Assembly (NCBI GenBank): GCA_963781775.1
Contig: CAWAHE010000004.1
Span: 1-64,000, forward strand
DNA length: 64,000 bases
Direction of reading: 5' to 3'
Source of the DNA: CAVSRC01 sp963781775
Lineage (GTDB): Bacteria; Pseudomonadota; Alphaproteobacteria; Rhizobiales; Kaistiaceae
This document shows positions 22,851 to 30,806 of the stretch, one piece after another. The notes below the pieces were generated by a model. The model was not told the origin of the DNA, did no database searches, and was given only the letters and a program-made list of their open reading frames with translations. Numbering within the stretch: the stretch's first letter is position 1; each line of letters starts with the position of its first letter. A program made the translations under genes and the position numbers.

Positions 22851-23357
22851 TTACCTTCCGATCTTGGCGGATGAACCGGACGGCGGCTCATCCTTCACGG
22901 CATCCGCGAACTTCCGCAGGAGCCGCACAAACTCATCGATCTCGCGCGCGTTCCAAGTCACGAAGATGGCTCGGCCGATGCGCTCGCGCGCGCCGTCAAC
23001 AAGGTCGGTCATCGCTTTGCCTTTTGCGGTCACAACGGCTTCCCGCACGCGCCGATCGGCGCCGCTCCCTCGCCGCTTCACCAGACCGAAGTTTTCCAGC
23101 TTGGCGACCTGACGGCTGACGGTGGTGTAATCGCGCCCGACTCGCTCAGCGAGATCGACGACGCCTATCGGCTCGAACCGTTCGATCCCGACAAGCAGCG
23201 GGAAGAGCGCACGATCGAGCGGAACGCCCGCCTCTCTGATGAGCGCCTCATCGCGACGCGGCCGGTTCATCACGCTGACGATATCGAGCAAGGCCACATG
23301 CAGCGCACGCAGCCCTTCTCTCATATGTGTATTTTGCACATTCTTTCTTGACGCCAT
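22851..23357 (-). CDS. MarR-family transcriptional regulator
   Basis: This 168-residue regulator has a MarR winged helix (EPIGVVDLAERVGRDYTTVSRQVAKLENFGLVKRR; wing GSGADRRVREAVVTAKG). It is divergent from the quinone oxidoreductase gene, and two copies of a TATGTG-N7-CACAT palindrome lie in and near the interval (23324-23342, 23364-23396). The expected role is repression of itself and of the neighbour until a small phenolic or quinone-like ligand binds; the ligand is not known. The ATG at 23357 has AAGGGGG just upstream; a GTG at 23360 is the alternative. Confidence 0.88.
   Translation of the reverse strand: MASRKNVQNTHMREGLRALHVALLDIVSVMNRPRRDEALIREAGVPLDRALFPLLVGIERFEPIGVVDLAERVGRDYTTVSRQVAKLENFGLVKRRGSGADRRVREAVVTAKGKAMTDLVDGARERIGRAIFVTWNAREIDEFVRLLRKFADAVKDEPPSGSSAKIGR
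23324..23342. promoter_or_regulatory. Second MarR-type operator copy
   Basis: TATGTG (23324-23329), 7 bases, CACATT (23337-23342): the same motif as the main operator with one mismatch. Its centre is 47 bases from that of the main site. It overlaps the first codons of marR, so bound protein could act as a roadblock for its own transcript. Confidence 0.6.
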
Positions 23358-23363
23358 CACCGC

Positions 23364-23396
23364 CCCCTTATATGTGCATTATACACATATAAGGGG
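23364..23396. promoter_or_regulatory. Main operator between marR and the oxidoreductase gene
   Basis: Perfect 13-base arms CCCCTTATATGTG (23364-23376) and CACATATAAGGGG (23384-23396) around a 7-base spacer. It lies between both start codons. The size and symmetry are those of a MarR-dimer site. A TTGACG (23348-23353) 17 bases before TATGTG suggests the plus-strand promoter overlaps it. Confidence 0.8.
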
Positions 23397-23417
23397 AAAG
23401 CCGGAAGGATCGCCGTC

Positions 23418-24382
23418 ATGAAGGCCGCCATCGTTCGAAGCGCCGGACAAGCGCCCGTATACGGGGACTTTGCCGAACCGGCGCCGTCCGAGGGCGAGAC
23501 ACGGGTGACGGTCGCGGCGGCGGCAATCAGTCCCGTCGCCCGGAGCCGCGCTTCCGGCGCGCACTACAGCGCATCGGGCCAATTCCCCTTTGTAGCCGGC
23601 ATAGACGGTGTCGGGCGGCGCGATGACGGCAGCCGGATCTATTTTTTCCTGCCGACTCCACCTTACGGCAGCATGGCGGAGCGGGCCGTCGTGCCGGCCG
23701 AGCAGTGCGTACCCGTGCCCGACGAGCTCGATGACGTGACGGCAGCGGCGATCGCCAATCCCGGCATGTCGTCCTGGGCGGCCTTTACGAGCGCGCCCGG
23801 CTCAAGGCCGGGGAAACCATTCTGGTCAATGGCGCAACCGGCGCGGCAGGCCGGCTCGCGGTGCAGATCGGCAGGCACCTTGGAGCCAAGAAGATCATTG
23901 CGACCGGCCGCGATGCCGAAGCCCTGCGCGCCGTCGCCGACCTTGGCGCCGACGTGACGATCCCGCTGGTCGATGACGAAAAGGCTCTGGAGGTCAGCTT
24001 CCGGGAACAGTTCGCCGACGGCGTCGATGTCGTTATCGACTATCTGTGGGGGAAAAGCGCCGAGCACCTGCTCATCGCCGCCGCTAAAGCCGGGGTGGAT
24101 GCCGTGGCCATCCGCTTTGTCCAGATTGGCTCAGCAGGCGGGTTGGACATAACGCTGCCGAGCGCCGTGCTGCGCGCATCGGCGATCGAGCTGATGGGCA
24201 GCGGCATCGGCAGCATCCCGCTCGACCGGTTCATCAACGCCATCGGCGAATTGTTGCGCGCGACCTTGCCGGGCGGTTTCCGGATCGCCGCCAGCCCGAT
24301 CCCGCTGTCGGAGGTCGATCGGGCGTGGCTCAGGCAAGGCCCCGACCGCACCGTATTTACAATGGACGAGCGCAAAACCTGA
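23418..24382 (+). pseudogene. Zinc-free quinone oxidoreductase/alcohol dehydrogenase, frameshifted
   Basis: The MDR-family oxidoreductase is encoded in two frames. The first (MKAAIVRSAGQAPVYGDFAE to AAAIANPGMSSWAA) breaks near 23783. The second continues with LYERARLKAGETILVNGATG, AAGRLAVQIGRHLGAKKII and the rest of the NADP-binding domain to 24382. One added C in GGCCTT (giving GGCCCTT) would restore a single frame of about 321 residues. It could be a true inactivating mutation or an assembly error. The gene is divergent from marR and probably under its control. Confidence 0.85.
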
Positions 24383-24447
24383 GTGCCGGTTGCCGAAGCC
24401 GGCTCAGCATGACACCATCGCTTCGGGCGAAATCGAGCATTGGACCC

Positions 24448-25473
24448 ATGCCGCGCAAGTTTGCCTGGGCTTCACTGCCCGACGAACAGCTTCTCCAGTT
24501 GCGCCTCAAGGACCTCGGGGTCCGCATCGAGGGCACCTGGCTTGAGGGCTGTCTGGAGCGCCTGGACGACGAACTCGAGCAGCACTCCATCGGAATCCGC
24601 CCGCACTACTGGCTTTCCGACGAATGGTTCAGCCCCGACACGACGCCCGGCATCGCGATTCCCTTCTACCTCGCCCACCCCCGCCTGATGCGCCTGGAGC
24701 GCAAGCAGATCCTGGAGGTGGATGGCGGCAGTCCGCAGCAGTGCCTGCGCATCCTGCGCCACGAGGCCGGCCACGTCGTCCAGCACGCCTACCGCCTGTC
24801 GCGCCGCCGCCGCTGGCAGCAGCTCTTCGGCCGCTCGTCGACGCGCTACCCATCGTACTACCGGCCCAATCCATCCAGCCGCAATCACGTCCAGCATCTG
24901 CGCCTTTGGTATGCGCAGAGCCATCCCGACGAGGACTTCGCCGAGACGTTCGCGGTGTGGCTCAGCCCGCGCTCGAACTGGCGCAAGCGTTATGCCGGCT
25001 GGCCGGCGATGAAGAAGCTCGAATATGTCGATGAGCTGATGGCCGAGATCGCCGGCGAGAGGCCCGTACTCACCCGGCGCACGCTCGTCGACCCGCTCAG
25101 CCGCAATTCGCGAACGCTCGCCGAATACTACGAGCGCAAGCAGGCGAGCTACCTGGTCAAGCCGCCACAGACCTATGATCGCGACCTGCGCCGCCTGTTC
25201 TCCGACGATCCCGCAGACGCCAACGCCCCGGCGGCCTCAACTTTTCTCCGCCATAACCGCGCCAAAATCAGGCAGATCGTGTCCAAATGGACGGGTGAAC
25301 ACCAGTTAACGCTGGATTCGCTACTCAATGACATGATCGTGAGATGCCGCGAACTCAAACTGCGCGCCGTCGGGCCCGAGAAACAACTGAGACTGGACTT
25401 CACGGTGCTGTTCACCGCGAAGACCGTTCTGTCGCTCTACGGAACCGGCCGACGGAAATGGTTCGCACTGTGA
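24448..25473 (+). CDS. Putative zinc metallopeptidase paired with ATP-grasp ligase
   Basis: This protein of about 341 residues has the zinc-protease motif HEAGH within ILRHEAGHVVQHAYRL near residue 112, plus a downstream conserved acidic block (QSHPDEDFAETFAVWLSPRS), probably giving the third zinc ligand. The C-terminal half is basic and helical. No signal peptide is seen, so it acts in the cytoplasm. Its stop overlaps the ATP-grasp ligase gene, so the two are translationally coupled and likely act in one pathway. The ATG at 24448 (MPRKFAW) is preferred; an ATG at 24410 is possible. The substrate is unknown. Confidence 0.8.
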   Translation: MPRKFAWASLPDEQLLQLRLKDLGVRIEGTWLEGCLERLDDELEQHSIGIRPHYWLSDEWFSPDTTPGIAIPFYLAHPRLMRLERKQILEVDGGSPQQCLRILRHEAGHVVQHAYRLSRRRRWQQLFGRSSTRYPSYYRPNPSSRNHVQHLRLWYAQSHPDEDFAETFAVWLSPRSNWRKRYAGWPAMKKLEYVDELMAEIAGERPVLTRRTLVDPLSRNSRTLAEYYERKQASYLVKPPQTYDRDLRRLFSDDPADANAPAASTFLRHNRAKIRQIVSKWTGEHQLTLDSLLNDMIVRCRELKLRAVGPEKQLRLDFTVLFTAKTVLSLYGTGRRKWFAL

Positions 25474-26492
25474 AGCCTCTGCGCGTTCTGGTTCTCCTGC
25501 ATCCCGACCTCATGCCGCCCGCCACCTCGGAGGGTTACAGCGAGCAGGAGATCAACGTCTGGAAGACCGAATACGACATCCTCAAGACGTTGCGCGCCCG
25601 CGGGCACGAGGCGCGCGCGCTTGGCGTGCAGAACGAGTTGCAGCCGATCCGCGACGAAGTCGAGAACTGGAAACCCGACATCGTCTTCAACCTGCTCGAA
25701 CAGTTCCACGGCGAGACCGCCTACGACCAGAACGTCGCCAGCTACCTGGAGCTGCTGCGCGTGCCCTACACCGGCTGCAATCCGCGTGGCCTGATGCTGG
25801 CGCGCGGCAAGGACCTCTCCAAGCAGCTTCTCTCCTATCACCGCATTCCGGTGCCGGCCTTCGCCGTCTTTCCGATGCGCCGCAAGGTCATGCGCCCGAA
25901 GCGGCTGGCCTTCCCGCTGATCGTCAAGAGCCTGAGCAAGGATGCCTCGGAGGGCATTGCCCAGGCGTCGGTGGTCAACAGCGACGAGAAGCTGGTCGAG
26001 CGCGTGGCCTTCATCCACGACCGCCTCGGCACGGCGGCGATCGCCGAGCAATATATCGAGGGTCGTGAGATCTATGTCGGCGTTCTCGGCGGCGATCGGC
26101 TGCGCGTGCTGCCGGTGTGGGAACTGGAATTCGGTTCGCTCGCCCCAGGCGCGCTGCCCATCGCCACCGAGCGCATCAAGCACGATACCGACTTTCAGGA
26201 GCGCCGTGGCATCGAGCAGGGCCCGGCGCAGAACCTGACGCCCGAACTCAGCGCCTATATTCGCCGGCTGGCGAAGCGCATCTGCCGTGCCCTGGAATTG
26301 GACGGCTACGCTCGCGTCGACTTCCGCCTGACGCCAGACGGCGTGCCCTATTTCCTGGAGGCCAATCCCAATCCGGAGATCGCCGAGAACCAGGAATTCG
26401 CCCAGGCCGCGCTCTACGACGGCACGTCGTATCCCGAATTGATCGACAAGATCCTCGCCCTCGGCATTCGCCGCGCCAAGGTGATGGGCTGA
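25458..26492 (+). CDS. ATP-grasp ligase, D-Ala-D-Ala ligase-like
   Basis: This 344-residue ATP-grasp enzyme has an N-terminal domain (RVLVLLHPDLMPPATSEGYS), the central ATP-binding lysine region (LAFPLIVKSLSKDASEGIAQ), AEQYIEGREIYVGVLGG, and the C-terminal metal-binding RVDFRLTPDGVPYFLEANPNPEI. These enzymes join a carboxylate to an amine through an acyl-phosphate. D-alanine specificity is not established: Hyphomicrobiales normally encode Ddl in the murein cluster, and here the partner is a metallopeptidase. It overlaps the upstream gene by 16 bases if started at 25458; a GTG at 25470 is an alternative. Confidence 0.85.
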   Translation: MVRTVKPLRVLVLLHPDLMPPATSEGYSEQEINVWKTEYDILKTLRARGHEARALGVQNELQPIRDEVENWKPDIVFNLLEQFHGETAYDQNVASYLELLRVPYTGCNPRGLMLARGKDLSKQLLSYHRIPVPAFAVFPMRRKVMRPKRLAFPLIVKSLSKDASEGIAQASVVNSDEKLVERVAFIHDRLGTAAIAEQYIEGREIYVGVLGGDRLRVLPVWELEFGSLAPGALPIATERIKHDTDFQERRGIEQGPAQNLTPELSAYIRRLAKRICRALELDGYARVDFRLTPDGVPYFLEANPNPEIAENQEFAQAALYDGTSYPELIDKILALGIRRAKVMG

Positions 26493-26530
26493 GGCGTCGG
26501 ACGACGCCGTGGCCCGCAGGCGGTCGGCGA

Positions 26531-26641
26531 TTAACCCACTGGCCCGTCAAAGCCATTCTGGATCTCGTCGACGATGCGCGACTTTCCCGAGCGGGGCGCG
26601 CCGTTCAGGATGACGATCGTTCCGGGCCGCGTGTCGCTCAC
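26531..26641 (-). pseudogene. Remnant of a chloramphenicol phosphotransferase-like P-loop kinase
   Basis: A 36-codon frame begins with GTG at 26641, overlapping the SDR stop (GTGA), and encodes TIVILNGAPRSGKSRIVDEI and QNGFDGP before a stop. This is the Walker A segment and start of a CPT-like kinase, whose members are normally about 180 residues. The rest is absent: the sequence runs straight into the end of the ATP-grasp gene. A deletion remnant is the simplest reading. Confidence 0.6.
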
Positions 26642-27396
26642 CCGCGCCCGACGTAAGGCATCTGGTTGGCCATCACCGTGACGGTCAACACGTTCGCCTC
26701 AAGCGGCAGGCTGGCCATGTAGGCAACCGTCTTCGCGACGTTCTCGACATCCATGCGCGCCTCGGTCTTGCGCGTCAGGTCGGGCTGAATGACGCCGGTC
26801 GTCATACGGCTCGTCATCTCGGTGGCGGCATTGCCGACATCGACCTGGCCGACCGCGATATTGAAGGCGCGGCCTTCGAGCGAGGCGGACTTGGTGATGC
26901 CGCTGACGCCATGCTTGGTGGCGTTGTAAGGCACCGCCCACGGCCGCGGCACATGCGCCGACAGCGATCCGTTGTTGATGATGCGGCCACCCTGCGGGTC
27001 CTGCGCCTTCATCAGGCGGAAGGCGCCCTGAACGCAGAGGAAGACGCCGGTGAGGTTGGCGGCGACCACCGCGTTCCATGCCTCGAGCGTGGTGTCTTCG
27101 ATGCCGACCGCCGGCGCGTTCATGCCGGCATTGTTGAAGGCGACATCAAGCCGGCCATAGGCCTCCTTGATCGTGGCGAACAGCGCATCGACCGACTTCG
27201 GATCGCCCACGTCCGTCGGCACCGCAAGTGCCGCGGTTCCGATCTTGCCGATCTCGGCGGCGACCGCATCCAGCGGTTCCTTGCGGCGGCCGGCGACGAC
27301 CAATGTGAAGCCGTCCCGCGCCAGCGCCAGCGCCGACGCCTTGCCAATTCCGCTGCCGGCCCCCGTGACCAAAGCAATCTTGCTGGTTGCGGCCAT
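26638..27396 (-). CDS. SDR-family oxidoreductase
   Basis: This 252-residue classical short-chain dehydrogenase has the cofactor motif TGAGSGIGKA, NNAG (FNNAGMNAP), the catalytic Ser in GSLSAHVPRP, and YNATK. An Arg after the first strand (AGRRKEP) suggests NADP(H). The substrate is unknown. It precedes a truncated CPT-like kinase gene remnant with a GTGA overlap. It lies upstream of, and in the same direction as, the metabolic genes 27510-29616, but 113 bases separate it from the lactonase gene. Confidence 0.9.
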   Translation of the reverse strand: MAATSKIALVTGAGSGIGKASALALARDGFTLVVAGRRKEPLDAVAAEIGKIGTAALAVPTDVGDPKSVDALFATIKEAYGRLDVAFNNAGMNAPAVGIEDTTLEAWNAVVAANLTGVFLCVQGAFRLMKAQDPQGGRIINNGSLSAHVPRPWAVPYNATKHGVSGITKSASLEGRAFNIAVGQVDVGNAATEMTSRMTTGVIQPDLTRKTEARMDVENVAKTVAYMASLPLEANVLTVTVMANQMPYVGRG

Positions 27397-27509
27397 TTCC
27401 CCCGTCTCCTGATTTGTTCACATGTGGATAGCCGGACCGCCTCCGCGGCCGGCCAGCGTCTTGTAGCCGACCGGAGCGCCGGCGGCGACTGTCGATTGTC
27501 GGCAAGTGG

Positions 27510-28616
27510 CTACCGGAACTTGACGCAGATCGGCGCGCCCGCTTCGACGATGTTGCCCGTCGGCGTCAGCTTGCCGGTGGCACCATCGACGCGGAACATG
27601 ACGACGTTGTCGGAATCCTGGTTCGCTGCTGCAATCAGGGTGCCGTCCGGGCTGAAGGTGAAATATCGCGGGTTCTTGCCCTGCGTACTTTCGTAGCCGG
27701 TCGGCGTCATCTGGCCGGTGTCCGCGTCGAGCGCGTAAATGACGATCGAGTCGTGGCCACGGTTGGACCCGTAGAGGAACCGCCCGGACGGCGCGATCTG
27801 CAGTTCGGCACCACTATTATGGCCGGTGAAATCCGCCGGCAGCGTCGAAAGCACCTGCAATTCGTTCAGTGTGCCTTTCGCGGCGTCATAAGCAAACGCC
27901 GTCATGGTCGAATTCAGTTCGCTGATGAGATAGGCGAACCTGCCGTTCGGGTGAAACGCGAGGTGGCGCGGCCCGGAGCCGGGGGTGACCGCAGCCGCGG
28001 GCTGGTTCGGGTTGGGCGTCAACACGCCCTTCTCCGCATCGAGCGTGTAGATCATGATGCAGTCGCCGCCGAGCTCGCAGACGAGCGCATAGCGATTGGC
28101 CGCGTCGATGGCGATACAATGGGCGTGCGGTCCAGCCTGCCGATCTGGATTGACGCTCGACACGTGGTGCTGGATGACGCAACTCGCCTCCCTGAGCGAG
28201 CCGTCCGCTTCGATAGGCAGCACCGCGATGCTGCCGCTGGAGTAGTTGGCGACGATCACGTTGCGGCCGGTCCCGTCGACCACCAGGTGGCAGGGATCGG
28301 TGCCGTGGCTGGCCTTTGTGTTGAGGTAGATCAGCGCGCCAGTAGCGGGATCGATGCGGTAGCCGCTGACGGCGCCGCTCGCCTGTCCCTCGTATTCCTT
28401 CAATTCGTTGACGCAATAGAGAAACTGGTGCGCCGGATCGAAGGCGAGAAAGGACGCATTGCGCGTCCCCTCGGTGACGCCATCGGGAATGAGCGCCCCC
28501 TTTTCCGCATCGAGACGGAAAGCGTAGATCCCCTTGCCTTTGCCCGGCATAAGCTCACCGGTGCCGAAGACCAGCGGTTCGCTGTAGGTGCCGACATAAA
28601 CCAGATCGTTCGCCAT
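27510..28616 (-). CDS. Lactonase-family beta-propeller (6-phosphogluconolactonase type)
   Basis: This 368-residue seven-bladed-propeller protein of the PF10282 type has NDLVYVGTYSEP, HGTDPCHLVVDGTGRNVIVA, SVNPDRQAGPHAHCIAIDA, GPRHLAFHPNGRFAYLISEL and NPRYFTFSPDGTLIAAANQD. Family members hydrolyse 6-phosphogluconolactone or other lactones; the His and Asp residues in the PHAH and GPRH blocks are typical. The ATG at 28616 is chosen for AAGAGAGA upstream. It follows a sugar phosphate isomerase/epimerase gene by 43 bases in the same direction, so the two are probably one operon. Confidence 0.85.
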   Translation of the reverse strand: MANDLVYVGTYSEPLVFGTGELMPGKGKGIYAFRLDAEKGALIPDGVTEGTRNASFLAFDPAHQFLYCVNELKEYEGQASGAVSGYRIDPATGALIYLNTKASHGTDPCHLVVDGTGRNVIVANYSSGSIAVLPIEADGSLREASCVIQHHVSSVNPDRQAGPHAHCIAIDAANRYALVCELGGDCIMIYTLDAEKGVLTPNPNQPAAAVTPGSGPRHLAFHPNGRFAYLISELNSTMTAFAYDAAKGTLNELQVLSTLPADFTGHNSGAELQIAPSGRFLYGSNRGHDSIVIYALDADTGQMTPTGYESTQGKNPRYFTFSPDGTLIAAANQDSDNVVMFRVDGATGKLTPTGNIVEAGAPICVKFR

Positions 28617-28659
28617 GATTTCTCTCTTGCTCGAACACTGAAGCCCTCCATACGGAGGC

Positions 28660-29616
28660 TTATTCAACGTCCATTCCGACTTCCTTGCAGATGCCCTTGA
28701 GGTAGTTCATGCCGGCAACGGTCTCGGCGACGAACTCTTCGGTCGCTGTCACGTTGCGATAAATTCCGGGCGCGCCGCTGTTCGGCCCGCGCGAAACGCC
28801 GGGCACGTCCTCGAGCTCGATCGATACCGTGCCGTCATAGCCGACATCCTTGAGCGCCTGGAACATCGCCAGCCAGTCAATCTTACCCATGCCCGGACGC
28901 CAGTGAACGTTGGTGACGCCGTCATTGTCCGAACAGTGGATGTGGATGATGTTCTTGCCGAGGCGATAGACGCTGATGTTCGGATAGTCGCCCATCGGGA
29001 AGGTGTGGCTGGGATCGAAGTTGATGCCCATGGCAGGATGATTGACGTGCTCCAGCAAACGGAGAGCGCCATCGTGGTTGGCAAGGTAGCGGCCCGGGTG
29101 CGGCTCGACGCTCATCCTGACGCCGGCCTTGTCGCTGAGCTCGGCGCACTGGCGGAGCGCGTCGACGTAGTCCTTGAAGTTCTGGTCCCAGTCGACGCCG
29201 CGCGGCACGTCGCGGGTGGCGTATTTCTGCACGAGCGGCTTGGTGGTGATGCGCGGAAATTCGACGCCGTCGCGCATGGCGAACGGGTGCGCGGCCACCA
29301 TGTTGACGATCGGCGCGCCGAGCTCCGTGCCGATGGCGACGGCCTTCTTCCAGTCCTCGATTCCCGCCGCGCGCTTCGCCGCGTCGGGGCTCGACAGGCC
29401 CTGCGGCGTATGCACGAACTGGGAGAGAGCGATGCCGGAGCTCTTCAGCTCATTCCTGATGTCGGCGATCTTGGCCTTCGTCCAGTAATTGTTGAGGAAA
29501 TCCGGATTCCAGGCGATCAGCTCGATGGCCTTGAAGCCGCAGCCGGCAATGCGGCGGATGGCGTCCTCATAAGGCGGCTCCCACTGGAAGGGCCAGGACG
29601 ATGCTCCGAACTTCAT
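28660..29616 (-). CDS. Sugar phosphate isomerase/epimerase (xylose isomerase-like TIM barrel)
   Basis: This 318-residue protein starts MKFGASSWPFQWEPPYEDAI. It has the AP-endonuclease/xylose isomerase-like barrel with metal-ligand segments SVEPHPGRYLA, GINFDPSHTFPMGDY, HIHCSDND and a terminal SIELEDVPG. The activity on a specific sugar cannot be fixed. It is divergent from the hydroxypyruvate isomerase-like gene at 29941 and precedes the lactonase gene, so all three probably serve one sugar or sugar-acid pathway. Confidence 0.88.
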   Translation of the reverse strand: MKFGASSWPFQWEPPYEDAIRRIAGCGFKAIELIAWNPDFLNNYWTKAKIADIRNELKSSGIALSQFVHTPQGLSSPDAAKRAAGIEDWKKAVAIGTELGAPIVNMVAAHPFAMRDGVEFPRITTKPLVQKYATRDVPRGVDWDQNFKDYVDALRQCAELSDKAGVRMSVEPHPGRYLANHDGALRLLEHVNHPAMGINFDPSHTFPMGDYPNISVYRLGKNIIHIHCSDNDGVTNVHWRPGMGKIDWLAMFQALKDVGYDGTVSIELEDVPGVSRGPNSGAPGIYRNVTATEEFVAETVAGMNYLKGICKEVGMDVE

Positions 29617-29940
29617 GAGGACGCTCCCCGTTGACGAGTATGACGGTCGCGCAACCCGCGAGCCCCCTCGCATAGCTGCGTCGCGACACGCCGATCTCGA
29701 TTTTCAAATGCGAGAGATTGACTTCAGGTGCTGCACGCCTCGCGAGGCGACAACACCCTTCCCTCCTCCCACGGGCGCTCCGGCCCTTGGCGCCGAGATT
29801 AGCAGGCGGTACGGAAAACTCGACCCCCCGCCAGTCGTTGTGCGTCCGCGCCAACCGGGCGGGCGGCTTGCTTGACAATCCCGGCCGGCGGCGACTAAGG
29901 CCGCACACCGACGCAACAAGATCGGCCAGCGGGGGAGAAC
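29617..29940. other. Divergent intergenic region between two isomerase genes
   Basis: These 324 bases hold the promoters of the two divergent genes and no supportable gene. The only recognisable element is the TTGACA promoter at 29872. Confidence 0.5.
29872..29900 (+). promoter_or_regulatory. Probable promoter of the hydroxypyruvate isomerase-like gene
   Basis: TTGACA (29872-29877), 17 bases, CTAAGG (29895-29900), 40 bases before the start codon. The spacing is ideal and the -35 box is consensus, but the -10 box is weak. Confidence 0.4.
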
Positions 29941-30723
29941 ATGCAGCGCTTCTCAGCCAATCTCGGATTTCTGTGGCCTGAGCTACCGCTGCTGGAGCGC
30001 ATCGCCGCAGCCGGCCGCGCCGGCTTCAAGGCGGTCGAACTGCATTTCCCCTATGCCGTTCCGGCGGCGGACACCAAGGCGGCCTGCGCCAAGGCCGGCG
30101 TCAAGCTGCTTGGCATCAACACCAATATCGGCGCCGGACCGGACGGCCATCGCGGATACGCGGCGGTGCCCGGCAAGGAGGCGGAGTTCGAGGCGCTGAT
30201 CGACCAGTCGATCGCCTACGCCGCCGAAGCCGGCGGCACCGCGGTCCACGCCATGGCCGGACAGGTGGCGGAGAAGGATCGCGCCGCGGGCACCGAGACC
30301 ATGGTGAAGAACCTGGCGCTCGCCACCAGGAAGGCGGCGGCGCGGGGCCTGACCATCTTCCTCGAGCCGCTCAACACGCGCGACAATCCCGGCTACTTTT
30401 ATTCGACGATCGAGCCCGCCGTGGCGATCATCGACCGCGTCGGCGCACCCAACCTCAAGCTGATGTTCGACGCCTATCACATCGGCTGTGCCCAGGGCGA
30501 CATTCTCACCCGCCTGCACACGTTCTACGACCGCGTCGGCCACGTGCAGATAGCCGGCGTGCCGAGCCGCGCCGAGCCCGACGAGGGCGAGATCGCCTTT
30601 CCCGCGATCTTCAAGGCGCTGGACGAACTTGGCTACGACGGCTGGATCGGCGCCGAGTACAAGCCGCGCGGCGACACCGACGCCGGACTCACCTGGGTGA
30701 AGGCGCTCGGCGTATCGCTCTAG
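29941..30723 (+). CDS. Hydroxypyruvate isomerase-family protein
   Basis: This 260-residue TIM-barrel enzyme of the Hyi/OtnI type has MQRFSANLGFLWPELPLLER, AAAGRAGFKAVELHFPY, IFLEPLNTRDNPGYF (metal-binding Glu), LKLMFDAYHIGCAQGD, VGHVQIAGVPSRAEPD and WIGAEYKPRGDT. Known members interconvert hydroxypyruvate and tartronate semialdehyde or isomerise 2-oxo-tetronates. AGCGGGGGAGA precedes the ATG. It diverges from the sugar phosphate isomerase gene. Confidence 0.88.
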   Translation: MQRFSANLGFLWPELPLLERIAAAGRAGFKAVELHFPYAVPAADTKAACAKAGVKLLGINTNIGAGPDGHRGYAAVPGKEAEFEALIDQSIAYAAEAGGTAVHAMAGQVAEKDRAAGTETMVKNLALATRKAAARGLTIFLEPLNTRDNPGYFYSTIEPAVAIIDRVGAPNLKLMFDAYHIGCAQGDILTRLHTFYDRVGHVQIAGVPSRAEPDEGEIAFPAIFKALDELGYDGWIGAEYKPRGDTDAGLTWVKALGVSL

Positions 30724-30806
30724 GCGGCGACGAGTTCCGCGCCAACCGCGAGATCATGGGCGCGTTGTTCGATGCGGACGGCAAGCCTTGACGCGCTGAG
30801 GCGAGG

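Noticed and set aside
30724..30792. Codon-like stretch after the hydroxypyruvate isomerase gene (GDEFRANREIMGALFDADGKP then stop)
   Set aside because: It could be a gene fragment, but it is too short to assign and has no start codon or neighbours that support it.
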